11,877 nt of DNA from Enteractinococcus sp. (GTDB lineage: Bacteria > Actinomycetota > Actinomycetes > Actinomycetales > Micrococcaceae). Below the pieces are notes generated by a model. That model saw only the letters and a program-made list of their open reading frames with translations, did not search any database and had not been told where the DNA came from. The stretch's first letter is position 1. Each line of letters begins with the position of its first letter. The stretch spans positions 1 through 11,877 of the forward strand of contig JAJUIX010000015.1 of NCBI GenBank assembly GCA_029267455.1, written 5' to 3'. A program made the position numbers and the translations under genes. Below are positions 1-6,808 of the stretch, one piece after another.

Positions 1-1064
1 ACGACATCGCCGTCCTGCATCAAGTAATCCTTACCCTCAAGCCGGACTTTACCCTGTGCTTTGGCTTCAGCCATCGAGCCAGCTGCGACGAGATCTTCAA
101 AGGAAACGACTTCGGCACGAATAAAACCGCGTTGGAAATCTGTGTGAATCACGCCGGCCGCCTCGGGCGCGGTATCGCCTTTACGAATCGTCCAGGCACG
201 AGCTTCTTTCGGACCGGCAGTCAGATAGGTTTGCAGGCCAAGGGTTTCGAAACCGACGCGTGCGAGTTGATCCATACCGGATTCTTCGCGTCCTGCCATC
301 TCAAGCATTTCCTGGGCTTCTTCTTCGGAGAGCTCTACCAGCTCGGCTTCAAATTGAGCATCAAGGAACACGGCCTGAGCTGGTGCGACTAGCTCTTTCA
401 GCTCTTGTTGTTTTGCTTCGTCTTCAAGCACAGCGTCGTCGGAATTAAAGACGTAGATGAATGGCTTGGCGGTGAGCAGGTTGAGTTCCTGGAGGTGCTC
501 CATCTCCAGCTTGTCGGATTCGATGGAGGAATAAATCGTGTCCCCGCGCTCCAGCACGCTCTGAGCTGCCAGCATGGCGTCGAGGACTTCTTTGTCGGTT
601 TTCTTGCCTTTGACTTCTTTTTCCACACGCGGGATAGCACGCTCTAACGTCTGCATATCCGCCAGGATGAGTTCGGTGTTGATGGTCTCGATGTCCGAGG
701 CCGGATCGATCTGACCATCGACATGCACGACATCAGACTCTTCAAACACACGAACAACCTGCGCGATAGCAGAAGACTCGCGGATATTGGCCAGAAACTG
801 GTTGCCGAGGCCTTCACCCTCCGAGGCACCTTTCACAATGCCGGCGATGTCGACAAATGAGACGGTCGCTGGCAGGATCTTTTGCGAACCGAAGATCTCT
901 GCGAGCTTGTCGAGCCGCTCATCCGGAAGATTGACTACTCCGACGTTGGGTTCAATCGTGGCGAAGGGGTAGTTCGCGGCGAGAACCGTCTGGCGAGTGA
1001 TGGCATTAAATAACGTTGACTTACCGACGTTGGGCAGTCCGACAAAACCTATTGATAAAGACAC
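1..1064 (-). CDS. ychF: Redox-regulated ATPase YchF (Obg-family P-loop NTPase), C-terminus cut by window edge
   Basis: YchF/OLA1 is a cytoplasmic P-loop ATPase of the Obg family that binds ribosomes and is linked to stress responses. Reading from GTG at 1064, the N-terminus is [17 protein letters not shown], with the Walker A/G1 loop at residues 9-17. A G3-type DIAG follows at about residues 72-75. The G4 position reads NSDD (207-210), where many family members have NxxE. A TGS domain covers roughly the last 80 residues (from about PKEARAW at 285 to MQDGDV at 349-354). The gene is open for 354 codons to the window edge; family length is about 360, so only around seven codons are missing. GTG is chosen because the family begins exactly there. 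There is no well-placed ribosome binding site, but a -10-like TAGAGT lies seven bases upstream, which suggests a leaderless transcript. The only oddity is the G4 variant. Confidence 0.97.
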   Translation of the reverse strand, partial: MSLSIGFVGLPNVGKSTLFNAITRQTVLAANYPFATIEPNVGVVNLPDERLDKLAEIFGSQKILPATVSFVDIAGIVKGASEGEGLGNQFLANIRESSAIAQVVRVFEESDVVHVDGQIDPASDIETINTELILADMQTLERAIPRVEKEVKGKKTDKEVLDAMLAAQSVLERGDTIYSSIESDKLEMEHLQELNLLTAKPFIYVFNSDDAVLEDEAKQQELKELVAPAQAVFLDAQFEAELVELSEEEAQEMLEMAGREESGMDQLARVGFETLGLQTYLTAGPKEARAWTIRKGDTAPEAAGVIHTDFQRGFIRAEVVSFEDLVAAGSMAEAKAQGKVRLEGKDYLMQDGDV

Positions 1065-1071
1065 GGCCCCT

Positions 1072-1077
1072 ACTCTA
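1072..1077 (-). promoter_or_regulatory. Candidate -10 element of ychF (leaderless)
   Basis: On the minus strand TAGAGT fits the TAnnnT consensus and ends seven bases before the GTG start, so transcription would begin at or next to the start codon. No convincing -35 is seen 16-18 bp upstream. Actinobacteria commonly use leaderless mRNAs; the assignment here is inference. Confidence 0.4.
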
Positions 1078-1109
1078 CCTGGTGGCAATGGTCCAGGTTT
1101 AGCAGGTAG
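1075..1109. repeat. Cluster of ACCTG half-sites upstream of ychF
   Basis: CTACCTG (1075-1081) is the reverse complement of CAGGTAG (1103-1109). Nested inside, ACCTGG (1077-1082) is inverted as CCAGGT (1093-1098) with a 10-base loop. The cluster overlaps the candidate ychF -10 and could be an operator or a transcript hairpin; nothing distinguishes the two. Confidence 0.35.
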
Positions 1110-1130
1110 TCGAATTTGAACTTGTAGCGG

Positions 1131-1176
1131 AAAATTCGGCCGGTGAGCTGGGACGAGTCGCCAGACCACCGGCCGA
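1131..1176 (-). terminator. Intrinsic terminator after the flavoprotein gene
   Basis: A perfect 10-bp inverted repeat has arms at 1136-1145 and 1167-1176 (TCGGCCGGTG and its complement). The 21-base loop can extend the stem through CTGG/CCAG. On the minus strand the stem is followed by AATTTTCC, a short U tract. It starts 7 bp after the stop codon of the flavoprotein gene and before the ychF promoter, so it should separate the two units. Confidence 0.75.
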
Positions 1177-1182
1177 TCGAAG

Positions 1183-2938
1183 CTATTCGACGAGTTTGCC
1201 TTCGACGCTGACCTCGCGGATGAGTTCGCTAATCTCTTCTGGGATGGGATCGATTGCTTCGCGAGTGACGCCGGTATCAGGTGACCACACGAGGTTGACC
1301 TGCAGGTCGGGATCCATCTCGGGATAATCGCTGCGGTTATGCGCACCACGAGTTTCGCGTCGTTCGAGTGCGGCTTCAAGCGTTGCCCGGGCAGCTAGAG
1401 CCGAAGATTTCAGATCATAGGCATGAGCGAGGTCTTGGAAGCCTGCAATATCCGGATGAATCCCCAGGTCTGCCATGCGAGCTTCGATGGCGTCGAGCTT
1501 TCGCAGACCTTCGCGAAGGCCCTCTTCTGAGCGCACCACGCCGGCATGGTCGGTCATCATGTTGCGGATCGCGCGCTGTAGTGCTCGGACGTTTTCGGCA
1601 CCGTCTGCAGCCAGGAGGCGGTCAAGTTCTCCTCGTGCCGCATCGATCGCGTCTGTCGAGCGGGTCTGGGCGGGAAGGTTTGCGGAGTATGCCGCCGCTG
1701 CTTGTCCCACGATGCGCCCATAGACGAGCAGTTCAATGAGGGAGTTACCTCCCAGCCGGTTTGCGCCGTGCAGTCCACTGGAGGCTTCGCCGATTGCATA
1801 GAGCCCATCCACATCGGTGGAGTGATCTTCTGGATTTACCCAGACGCCACCCATGGAATAATGCGCGGTTGGAGCGATTTCAACGGCTTCTCGAGTGATG
1901 TCGAGCATCTGGACTTCGATCATGGTCTGGTACACCCGGGGCAGCCGTTCCATGATCGTGTGTCGTGGTAGGTGCGAGACGTCAAGCCACACTCCGCCGT
2001 TTTCGGTGCCGCGGCCTTCTTGAATTTCGGTATAGGCAGCCAGCGCGACGCGATCGCGAGTCGACAGTTCCATACGTTCTGGGTCATAGCGTTCCATAAA
2101 CCGCTCTCCTAGCGCATTGCGTAGGATGCCGCCTTCTCCACGGGCGGCTTCGGAGATCAGTGTTCCGGCGGCGTGTTCTGGTTCGATAATGCCGGATGGG
2201 TGGAATTGCACGAGCTCCGGGTCGCGAAGTCGGGCCCCGGCTTCAACCGCTAGCCTGAAGGAGTCGCCAGTGTTTTCGTCACGTCGGGACGAAGTGCGCC
2301 GCCAAATCCGGTTATGCCCACCGGCTGCGAGAATCACTGCGTCGGCATGAATGAGATAGCGGGTGCCATCATTGATATCGAAACCATAGGCCCCAAAGAC
2401 CCGGTTGTCATCGGTCAGGATATCGGTGACGTACATGGTGTCGAGGATGGGAATCTCGAGCTGTTCACTGCGCTGCACGAGGGTTCGTTGGATCTCTAAG
2501 CCGGTGTAGTCGCCAGCAAAAGCCGTGCGGCGGAAGCTGTGTGCGGCGGAAGCTGTGTGCGCCGAAGAAGCGCTGCGAGATACGACCGTCGTCTTCACGG
2601 GCAAAGGCCATGCCGTAGCGTTCCAGATCCGCGATACCTTCGGCAGCCCCTTTAGTGACGATCACGACTGTTCTCGGGTCGGCCAGGTAGTAGCTTTCTT
2701 TGAGAGTGTCTGCTGCGTGTTGCTGCCAGCTATCTTCGGCGTCCATCGTGCCCAAAGCGGCATTGATACCGCCGGCTGCGAGCGCGGTGTGGGCGTCGTG
2801 ACGCGGACGCTTTCCGACGGCTACGACATCCACCCCATTTTCTGCAAGTTCTATGGCTGCTCGCAAGCCGGAGCCACCTGTGCCGATCACGAGCACGCTC
2901 GTGGCGATTCTTTGTTCTTGGATTCTGCGTTTCAACAT
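1183..2938 (-). pseudogene. Fumarate reductase/succinate dehydrogenase-type flavoprotein, frameshifted by a 16-bp duplication
   Basis: ATG at 2938 opens a Rossmann FAD-binding fold: GTGGSG at residues 19-24, then a motif with His50 (HTALAAGGI), the position where SdhA/FrdA attach FAD covalently. Around residue 140 the frame breaks inside the tandem duplication at 2525-2556. The first frame then stops at 2465, giving 157 residues with a foreign tail of about 25. The rest continues in another frame down to TAG at 1183-1185. Removing one 16-bp copy restores one frame of 579 codons plus stop, close to family size. All later hallmarks survive: FHPSG, the ARGEGG arginine, HYSMGG, GANRLGGNS, and a C-terminal RGAHNRSDYPE. 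The His and the C-terminal motifs favour SDH/FRD over L-aspartate oxidase (NadB). No iron-sulfur or membrane subunit gene is adjacent, so it may be a stand-alone fumarate reductase-like enzyme; its electron donor is unknown. The 3' part (1183-2604) could be mis-annotated as a separate 473-residue protein. Confidence 0.88.
2525..2561. repeat. 16-bp tandem duplication causing the frameshift
   Basis: The unit GTGCGGCGGAAGCTGT occurs at 2525-2540 and again, without mismatch, at 2541-2556, followed by a third partial copy GTGCG (2557-2561). Sixteen is not a multiple of three. Deleting one unit joins ...GAHSFRRT to AFAGDYTG, the expected flavoprotein sequence. Even a single-copy allele would keep the 5-bp direct repeat GTGCG at 16-bp spacing, a natural substrate for replication slippage. 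Confidence 0.95.
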
Positions 2939-2946
2939 GGTTCCAC

Positions 2947-2975
2947 GCTATAAATGGATTCAACGATTAGTCCAA
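2947..2975 (-). promoter_or_regulatory. Candidate sigma-70-type promoter of the flavoprotein gene
   Basis: On the minus strand TTGGAC (2970-2975) and TATAGC (2947-2952) are separated by 17 bp. The -10 ends eight bases before the ATG at 2938, so the transcript would have almost no leader. GGAA lies only two bases before the ATG, too close for normal ribosome binding. Match to consensus is moderate. Confidence 0.4.
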
Positions 2976-2980
2976 TGAAT
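2958..2980. promoter_or_regulatory. Dyad in the lysR/flavoprotein intergenic region, possible LysR operator
   Basis: ATTCA (2958-2962) and TGAAT (2976-2980) form a perfect inverted repeat around a 13-base centre. It covers the candidate -35 of the flavoprotein promoter. LysR-type regulators usually bind AT-rich dyads between themselves and a divergent target, which fits the location. The centre does not match the classical T-N11-A box, so this is a candidate only. Confidence 0.35.
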
Positions 2981-3003
2981 TATCTAAGTCGTCACGATGC
3001 AGA

Positions 3004-3009
3004 TATGCT
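3004..3009 (+). promoter_or_regulatory. Candidate -10 element of the lysR gene (leaderless)
   Basis: TATGCT fits TAnnnT and ends six bases before the ATG at 3016, which would place the transcript start on the A of the start codon. No Shine-Dalgarno sequence precedes the ATG, which supports leaderless expression. No clear -35 is visible. Confidence 0.45.
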
Positions 3010-3015
3010 ATCGAT

Positions 3016-3951
3016 ATGAATCTTGAACAACTCCAAAGTTTCCTTACCGTGGCTGAAACTGGGCATTTCACCAAGGCAGCCGCACAATTGCATGTTGCCC
3101 AACCGACGCTCAGTCGCCAGATCTCAACACTGGAGACCGAACTAGGCTCCGAGTTATTTAATCGCGCTAGGGGCAACATCACATTGACTGCTGCCGGGGA
3201 AACACTGCTGCCGATAGCTTCGAGGATGCTAGCGGATGCAGAACGTATTCGGTTTCAGATGCACGAGCTCGCCGGATTACGTCGCGGCAGAGTTCGCCTT
3301 GGCGCTCCGCCAAGTATGTGCGTGTCGGTAGTGGCTGAAGTCGTTGAGCCATATCATCAGGAATACCCGGGTGTGGACCTGCACTTACGAGAATCAGGAT
3401 CACATAATTTATTGAATGAACTCGTCGGTGGCACGCTCGATCTGGCGCTGGTTGTTGCTTCCGAGCACGACCCGTCTTCGGCCGAGTCCCTAGACCACAC
3501 ACCACTGCTGGTTGAAGAACTGGTGGTCATCTCAGCAGATGGCCATGTGTTTGCGGATTATGCCGAAAATGGTTTGACGCTGCGCCAGCTAGCCGATATC
3601 CCCCAAATCGTTTTTTCGGACAGTTATGATCTTCGCGCCGCGACGATGAATGCCTATCAACAACATGATTTGACGCCGAACGTGGTCTTAGAAGGTGCGG
3701 AGATGGATGCGGTACTTCGGTTTGTCGAGCGCGGCCTGGGGGTGGCGGTCGTACCTGCTACGGTCTTGCTGGATCGTCCTGGCCTGACGTCTCGGCGACT
3801 CACTGAGCCATCATTAACCCGTACTATTGCGCTTGCGCACCGGAAAGATGTCAGCTTGAGCAAGGCGGCAGAAACCATGCATGCAATGATTGTTTCCACC
3901 GCCCACGAGCTGGCTGAGCAAAGTCCTGCGATCCGCTCGCTCATAAAGTAA
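3016..3951 (+). CDS. LysR-family transcriptional regulator
   Basis: This 311-residue protein has normal LysR-type length. The N-terminal winged helix-turn-helix is clear: MNLEQLQSFLTVAETGHFTK, then AAAQLHVAQPTLSRQISTLE at about residues 21-40 and the wing ending near LTAAGETLL. A long linker helix follows (about 60-90). The effector-binding domain starts near RGRVRLGAPPS, with the typical GTLDLALV and ERGLGVAVVPA segments. It is transcribed divergently from the frameshifted flavoprotein gene across 77 bp; by family habit it would control that gene and itself in response to a small molecule. The effector is not predictable. ATG at 3016 is the only start that preserves the HTH. It has no ribosome binding site but a -10 element placed for a leaderless transcript. 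With its likely target broken, its role in this strain may be reduced or lie elsewhere. Confidence 0.95.
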   Translation: MNLEQLQSFLTVAETGHFTKAAAQLHVAQPTLSRQISTLETELGSELFNRARGNITLTAAGETLLPIASRMLADAERIRFQMHELAGLRRGRVRLGAPPSMCVSVVAEVVEPYHQEYPGVDLHLRESGSHNLLNELVGGTLDLALVVASEHDPSSAESLDHTPLLVEELVVISADGHVFADYAENGLTLRQLADIPQIVFSDSYDLRAATMNAYQQHDLTPNVVLEGAEMDAVLRFVERGLGVAVVPATVLLDRPGLTSRRLTEPSLTRTIALAHRKDVSLSKAAETMHAMIVSTAHELAEQSPAIRSLIK

Positions 3952-4140
3952 AGCATGAAGATTCTGCCAGAAGGTTCTGCACCAATGCTGACGGCAAACG
4001 TGCAACGATGCCTTACTTCCTTCTGGTTCTGGAGCTCTACCTATGTTCGCCAAGGTTCAGGGTCCCGGCCAATGATCTTCTCTAGGATCCACCGATGTTG
4101 GATATGGCCAGAATCGAAGTGGCCTGCCGCCGTATCGTCG
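3952..4140. other. Intergenic stretch between lysR and tRNA-Pro
   Basis: No convincing gene is present. Two weak structures are visible: an 8-bp inverted repeat CCAGAAGG (3967-3974)/CCTTCTGG (4019-4026) separated by 44 bases, and a hairpin GGCCA/TGGCC (4106-4110, 4120-4124) with a 9-base loop. The hairpin lies about 17 bases past the tRNA 3' end on the minus strand. It lacks a U tract, so it is only a possible tRNA transcript terminator. Confidence 0.5.
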
Positions 4141-4214
4141 TCGGAATGGCAGGATTTGAACCTGCGACCCCCTCGTCCCGAACGAGGTGCGCTACCAAAC
4201 TGCGCTACATTCCG
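4141..4214 (-). tRNA. tRNA-Pro, anticodon CGG
   Basis: The 74-base sequence folds as a complete cloverleaf on the minus strand. The acceptor arms CGGAATG (from 4214) and CATTCCG (to 4142) pair fully, with discriminator A at 4141. The D stem is GCGC/GCGC around AGTTTGGTA. The anticodon stem is CCTCG/CGAGG with loop TTCGGGA, giving anticodon CGG and reading CCG proline codons. The T stem is GCAGG/CCTGC around TTCAAAT. The CCA tail is not encoded. There is no neighbouring tRNA gene. No repeat of the tRNA 3' end occurs elsewhere in the window, so there is no sign of an integrated element here. Confidence 0.97.
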
Positions 4215-4527
4215 TTATCTCAGTACTATTATGGTGGATTTCTGTCGTTGCCCTCCAGGATATTACACATTTTAGGCTAGTGGGTTGTTCTGGTATAGGT
4301 CTGGCAAAATGAAAAAGCCGTGGACCGTTTCAGCCCCATGGTTCCCAGTAAACGCTCTTTTGGAGGCAGGTGTCGTGTGGGTTGACCGCAGGTGCTTCAG
4401 CACCGGAGGGTCATCAATGCCGGAATGTTCGGGTACGGGTTTTCCAACATCCACCAGCAGTGGCGGAGGCTGCGCGCTCCGTCTGCTCCAGTCGGCGGCC
4501 AGAGTGGCGCCCTTTTTCACCACACTT
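4215..4527. other. Unassigned 313-bp segment between tRNA-Pro and copB
   Basis: Apart from the likely tRNA promoter near 4228-4233, I can assign no gene. The stretch from about 4280 to 4527 is more GC-rich than the tRNA flank and is open on both strands. The plus frame runs from ATG 4309 past 4527 into the copB 3' end. A minus frame also runs through to 4272, reading VGKPVPEHSGIDDPPVLKHL in its middle. Neither has a ribosome binding site or a domain I recognise. A tight hairpin GGTGC-TTCA-GCACC lies at 4391-4404. The segment could be a decayed gene or insertion-sequence remnant, a structured RNA, or plain spacer. Confidence 0.4.
4228..4233 (-). promoter_or_regulatory. Candidate -10 element of tRNA-Pro
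   Basis: CATAAT on the minus strand matches TATAAT at five of six positions and ends 13 bases before the mature tRNA 5' end, a plausible distance for a short 5' leader. No good -35 was found. Confidence 0.35.
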
Positions 4528-6609
4528 CTAGGAGGGCGTGCTGGCGAGCACGGCTTGTGTGCTCGCCTCTGGTCGCAGGTCGATACGACGCAGTAATTGC
4601 GCATTGAGTGCGACCACCACGGTTGACAGGGACATAAGAATGGCCCCGACCGACATTGGCATCACGAAGCCGATGGGTGCGAGCACTCCGGCGGCAAGCG
4701 GAACCGCCACGAGGTTGTAGCCCGCAGCCCACCAGAGGTTTTGTAACATTTTGCGGTAGGCGGCTCGAGATAATTCGATCACAGATAGTACTGACCGTGG
4801 ATCAGAACTGGCGAGGATCACTCCGGCTGAGGCGATCGCTACATCAGTACCAGCTCCGATGGCGATACCGACATCTGCTTGGGCAAGGGCGGGGGCGTCA
4901 TTGACCCCATCGCCCACCATAGCCACGCGTTTGCCTTCGTCTTGGAGTTGTTTGACTTTGGCGGCTTTGTCTTCGGGGCGAACACCTGCGAAAATCCGGT
5001 CGATGCCGAGTTCGCGTCCCACCTGGTTGGCTACGGCTTCAGCGTCCCCGGTGATCATCACCACTTCGATATTTAATCGATGGAGTGCCTCCACGGCGTC
5101 ATAGGATTCAGGTCGGATCTCATCGGCGAGTTTGAGTCCACCAATGACCTCACCATCACAGATGACGTGCAAAATGATCGCACCTTCCTCGCGCCAGAGG
5201 TGCGCGGTGGAGATCTCTGACTGGCCTACTTCTTCCAAGAGATAGGGCCCGCCAACCCGTACCTGATGTCCTTGCACTGTCGCTGTGACACCGACGGCTG
5301 GTGAGGAAGAGAAATCACTGGCTTGAGCCAACTCCAGCCCCTGCTGATGAGCGGCTCCGACAATGGCCTTGGCAAGCGGATGCTCACTGGCAGATTCTGC
5401 GGAGGCGGCGAGCGCCAGTACCTCATCGACGCTCCAGGCCCCTACCGGTTCGATCTCTGTGACCGTTGGATCGCCCTTGGTCAGCGTGCCGGTTTTATCA
5501 AAGAGCACAGTATCGACGTGACGCATGGACTCGAGTGCTAAGCGATCTTTAATAAGCACTCCCCCGCGGGCAGCGCGCTCTGTGGCAATCGATACGACCA
5601 GCGGAATCGCCAGACCCAATGCATGAGGACAGGCGATTACCAAGACGGTGATGACGCGGGCAACCGCCTGCTCAGGGCCGCCGACGAGCAACCAGACAAT
5701 GGCGGTGATGAAGGCTGCCCCGAGGGCAAACCAGAACAATAAGGCGGCCGCTCGGTCAGCAATGCGTTGTGCTCGAGAAGAGGAACTTTGGGCTTCTGCA
5801 ACGAGCCGATTGATACCGGCGAGCGCGGTGTCATCGCCGGTAGCCGTGACGTTGATGCGCAAACCGGAGTCTGTTGCAACTGTTCCAGCCGTGACGGAGT
5901 CACCGGGACCACGGGTGACGGGTCGTGATTCGCCGGTAATCATCGACTCATCCATTGCAGCTTGTCCATTGATGATCTTGCCGTCGGCAGGAACGCTGGC
6001 GCCCGGACGAACAATCACCACGTCATCGATCTTAAGTTCATCGGGGCTCACCGTGACGATCTCGTCCTCCTCGACGCGTTCAGCCTCATCCGGAAGGAGC
6101 GCTGCCAGCGAGTCCAACGCCGAGGTCGTTTGTTCCAAAGATCGCATCTCGATCCAGTGGCCCAACAACATGATGACCACCAGCAGCGCAAGTTCCCACC
6201 AGAACTCAAGCTCGGCATCTACGAGGCCCAACGTCGCTGCCCAGGAGGCAAAAAATGCCACACTAATCCCCAGCGAAATGAGCAGCATCATGCCGGGCGA
6301 ACGCGCTTTGATCTCACCAAGAGCTCCGGTGAGGAAGGGCTTTCCGCCCCAGACATACATCACGGTGCCCAAGACGGGTGCGATCCATGTCGCCCAATCC
6401 GGCACGCTATAGCCAAACAGACTTGCGAACATGGGAGAAAAGATGACGACCGGGATCCCAATGATCAGGTTGATCCAGAACAGTGACCGGAACTGCGCTA
6501 CGTGGTCACCGTGATCACCGTGGCTATGATGCGCGTGTGCTTCGTGCTCATGCTCGTGCTGGTGCTCATGCTCCGCGACCGTTTCAGGGTGGTGATCGTG
6601 GTGCTCCAT
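4528..6609 (-). CDS. copB: CopB-type copper-translocating P1B ATPase (CPH motif)
   Basis: This 693-residue inner-membrane pump would export copper (or silver) at the cost of ATP. The N-terminus carries 15 histidines in the first 36 residues, a metal-binding tail in place of the CxxC domains of CopA. Membrane helices follow from about residue 42. Family motifs in order: actuator TGES (225-228), the ion-path motif CPH (327-329) that marks the CopB/P1B-3 class, phosphorylation site DKTGT with Asp371, nucleotide-binding HP (410-411), hinge GDGVND (566-571), then YN (631-632) and a last helix with MSxGAxxMSLSTV (652-664). Length is normal and nothing is broken. ATG at 6609 is preceded by GAAAGAAG about five bases upstream, and GAGGTG further up. 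No CsoR, CopY or CueR gene, chaperone or multicopper oxidase is in the window, so regulation would be by a distant gene. By family knowledge CopB pumps have been assigned to Cu(I), Cu(II) or Ag(I); the sequence does not settle the ion. Confidence 0.96.
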   Translation of the reverse strand: MEHHDHHPETVAEHEHQHEHEHEAHAHHSHGDHGDHVAQFRSLFWINLIIGIPVVIFSPMFASLFGYSVPDWATWIAPVLGTVMYVWGGKPFLTGALGEIKARSPGMMLLISLGISVAFFASWAATLGLVDAELEFWWELALLVVIMLLGHWIEMRSLEQTTSALDSLAALLPDEAERVEEDEIVTVSPDELKIDDVVIVRPGASVPADGKIINGQAAMDESMITGESRPVTRGPGDSVTAGTVATDSGLRINVTATGDDTALAGINRLVAEAQSSSSRAQRIADRAAALLFWFALGAAFITAIVWLLVGGPEQAVARVITVLVIACPHALGLAIPLVVSIATERAARGGVLIKDRLALESMRHVDTVLFDKTGTLTKGDPTVTEIEPVGAWSVDEVLALAASAESASEHPLAKAIVGAAHQQGLELAQASDFSSSPAVGVTATVQGHQVRVGGPYLLEEVGQSEISTAHLWREEGAIILHVICDGEVIGGLKLADEIRPESYDAVEALHRLNIEVVMITGDAEAVANQVGRELGIDRIFAGVRPEDKAAKVKQLQDEGKRVAMVGDGVNDAPALAQADVGIAIGAGTDVAIASAGVILASSDPRSVLSVIELSRAAYRKMLQNLWWAAGYNLVAVPLAAGVLAPIGFVMPMSVGAILMSLSTVVVALNAQLLRRIDLRPEASTQAVLASTPS
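4537..4567. repeat. Two mutually exclusive hairpins in the last codons of copB
   Basis: GGCGAGCAC (4543-4551) and GTGCTCGCC (4559-4567) form a perfect 9-bp stem with a 7-base loop. Alternatively CGTGCT (4537-4542) pairs with AGCACG (4547-4552) around GGCG. Both use the same central AGCAC block, so only one can form at a time. They lie within the final ten or so codons of copB. There is no U tract, so termination is possible but not shown. Confidence 0.6.
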
Positions 6610-6808
6610 AGTGCTTCTTTCACCTCAGATGGGGACATCGCATGCTGGCTCTACCTAGCAGTGTAGCTTTTGACCTTGTAGGAGGCCTCAATTGATGCGC
6701 TCGGTGCTGTAGCGCCGCTGGCGAAACGATGCCCTCCTGAGGTGAGGGATATTCTCTGACTTTGCCGTCACGACTTGATCTCAAAGGACTCCTCGGGAAT
6801 GGGAGGTG
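6610..6808. other. Intergenic region upstream of copB
   Basis: This 199-bp stretch holds the candidate copB promoter. It also has a 9-bp inverted pair TCACCTCAG (6620-6628) and CTGAGGTGA (6737-6745) flanking that promoter, and a short hairpin CCCTC/GAGGG at 6732-6748. The hairpin could end transcripts from the 180-residue gene, whose stop is at 6809, but lacks a U tract. No small gene with a ribosome binding site was found. Confidence 0.4.
6660..6691 (-). promoter_or_regulatory. Candidate copB promoter with a 20-bp spacer and internal dyad
   Basis: On the minus strand TTGAGG (6686-6691) and TACACT (6660-6665) are 20 bp apart. The spacer region contains an imperfect dyad, GnCCT-N6-AGGnC. A 19-20 bp spacer with a central dyad is the hallmark of MerR/CueR-controlled promoters; copper pumps are common CueR targets. 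The leader to the ATG would be about 45-50 bases. This is pattern matching, not a proven operator. Confidence 0.35.

Noticed and set aside
2465..2604. Programmed ribosomal frameshift joining the two reading frames
   Set aside because: A perfect 16-bp duplication explains the shift completely, and no slippery heptamer with a downstream structure was evident.
1183..2938. L-aspartate oxidase (NadB) identity for the flavoprotein
   Set aside because: The covalent-FAD-type His50 and C-terminal RGAHNRSDYPE favour SDH/FRD, and no nadA or nadC is adjacent. A tree would decide.
4141..4214. tRNA-Pro as attachment site of an integrated element
   Set aside because: No integrase gene and no direct repeat of the tRNA 3' end were found in the window.
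5648..6486. Long plus-strand open frames of 254 and 174 codons
   Set aside because: They are antisense to the motif-rich copB gene, with low-complexity Ser/Ala or Gln/His content and no ribosome binding sites.
6519..6606. His-codon tandem repeats at the copB N-terminus as a repeat array or phase-variable tract
   Set aside because: Repeats are irregular and explained by selection for a metal-binding His tail; no unit repeats perfectly enough for slippage.
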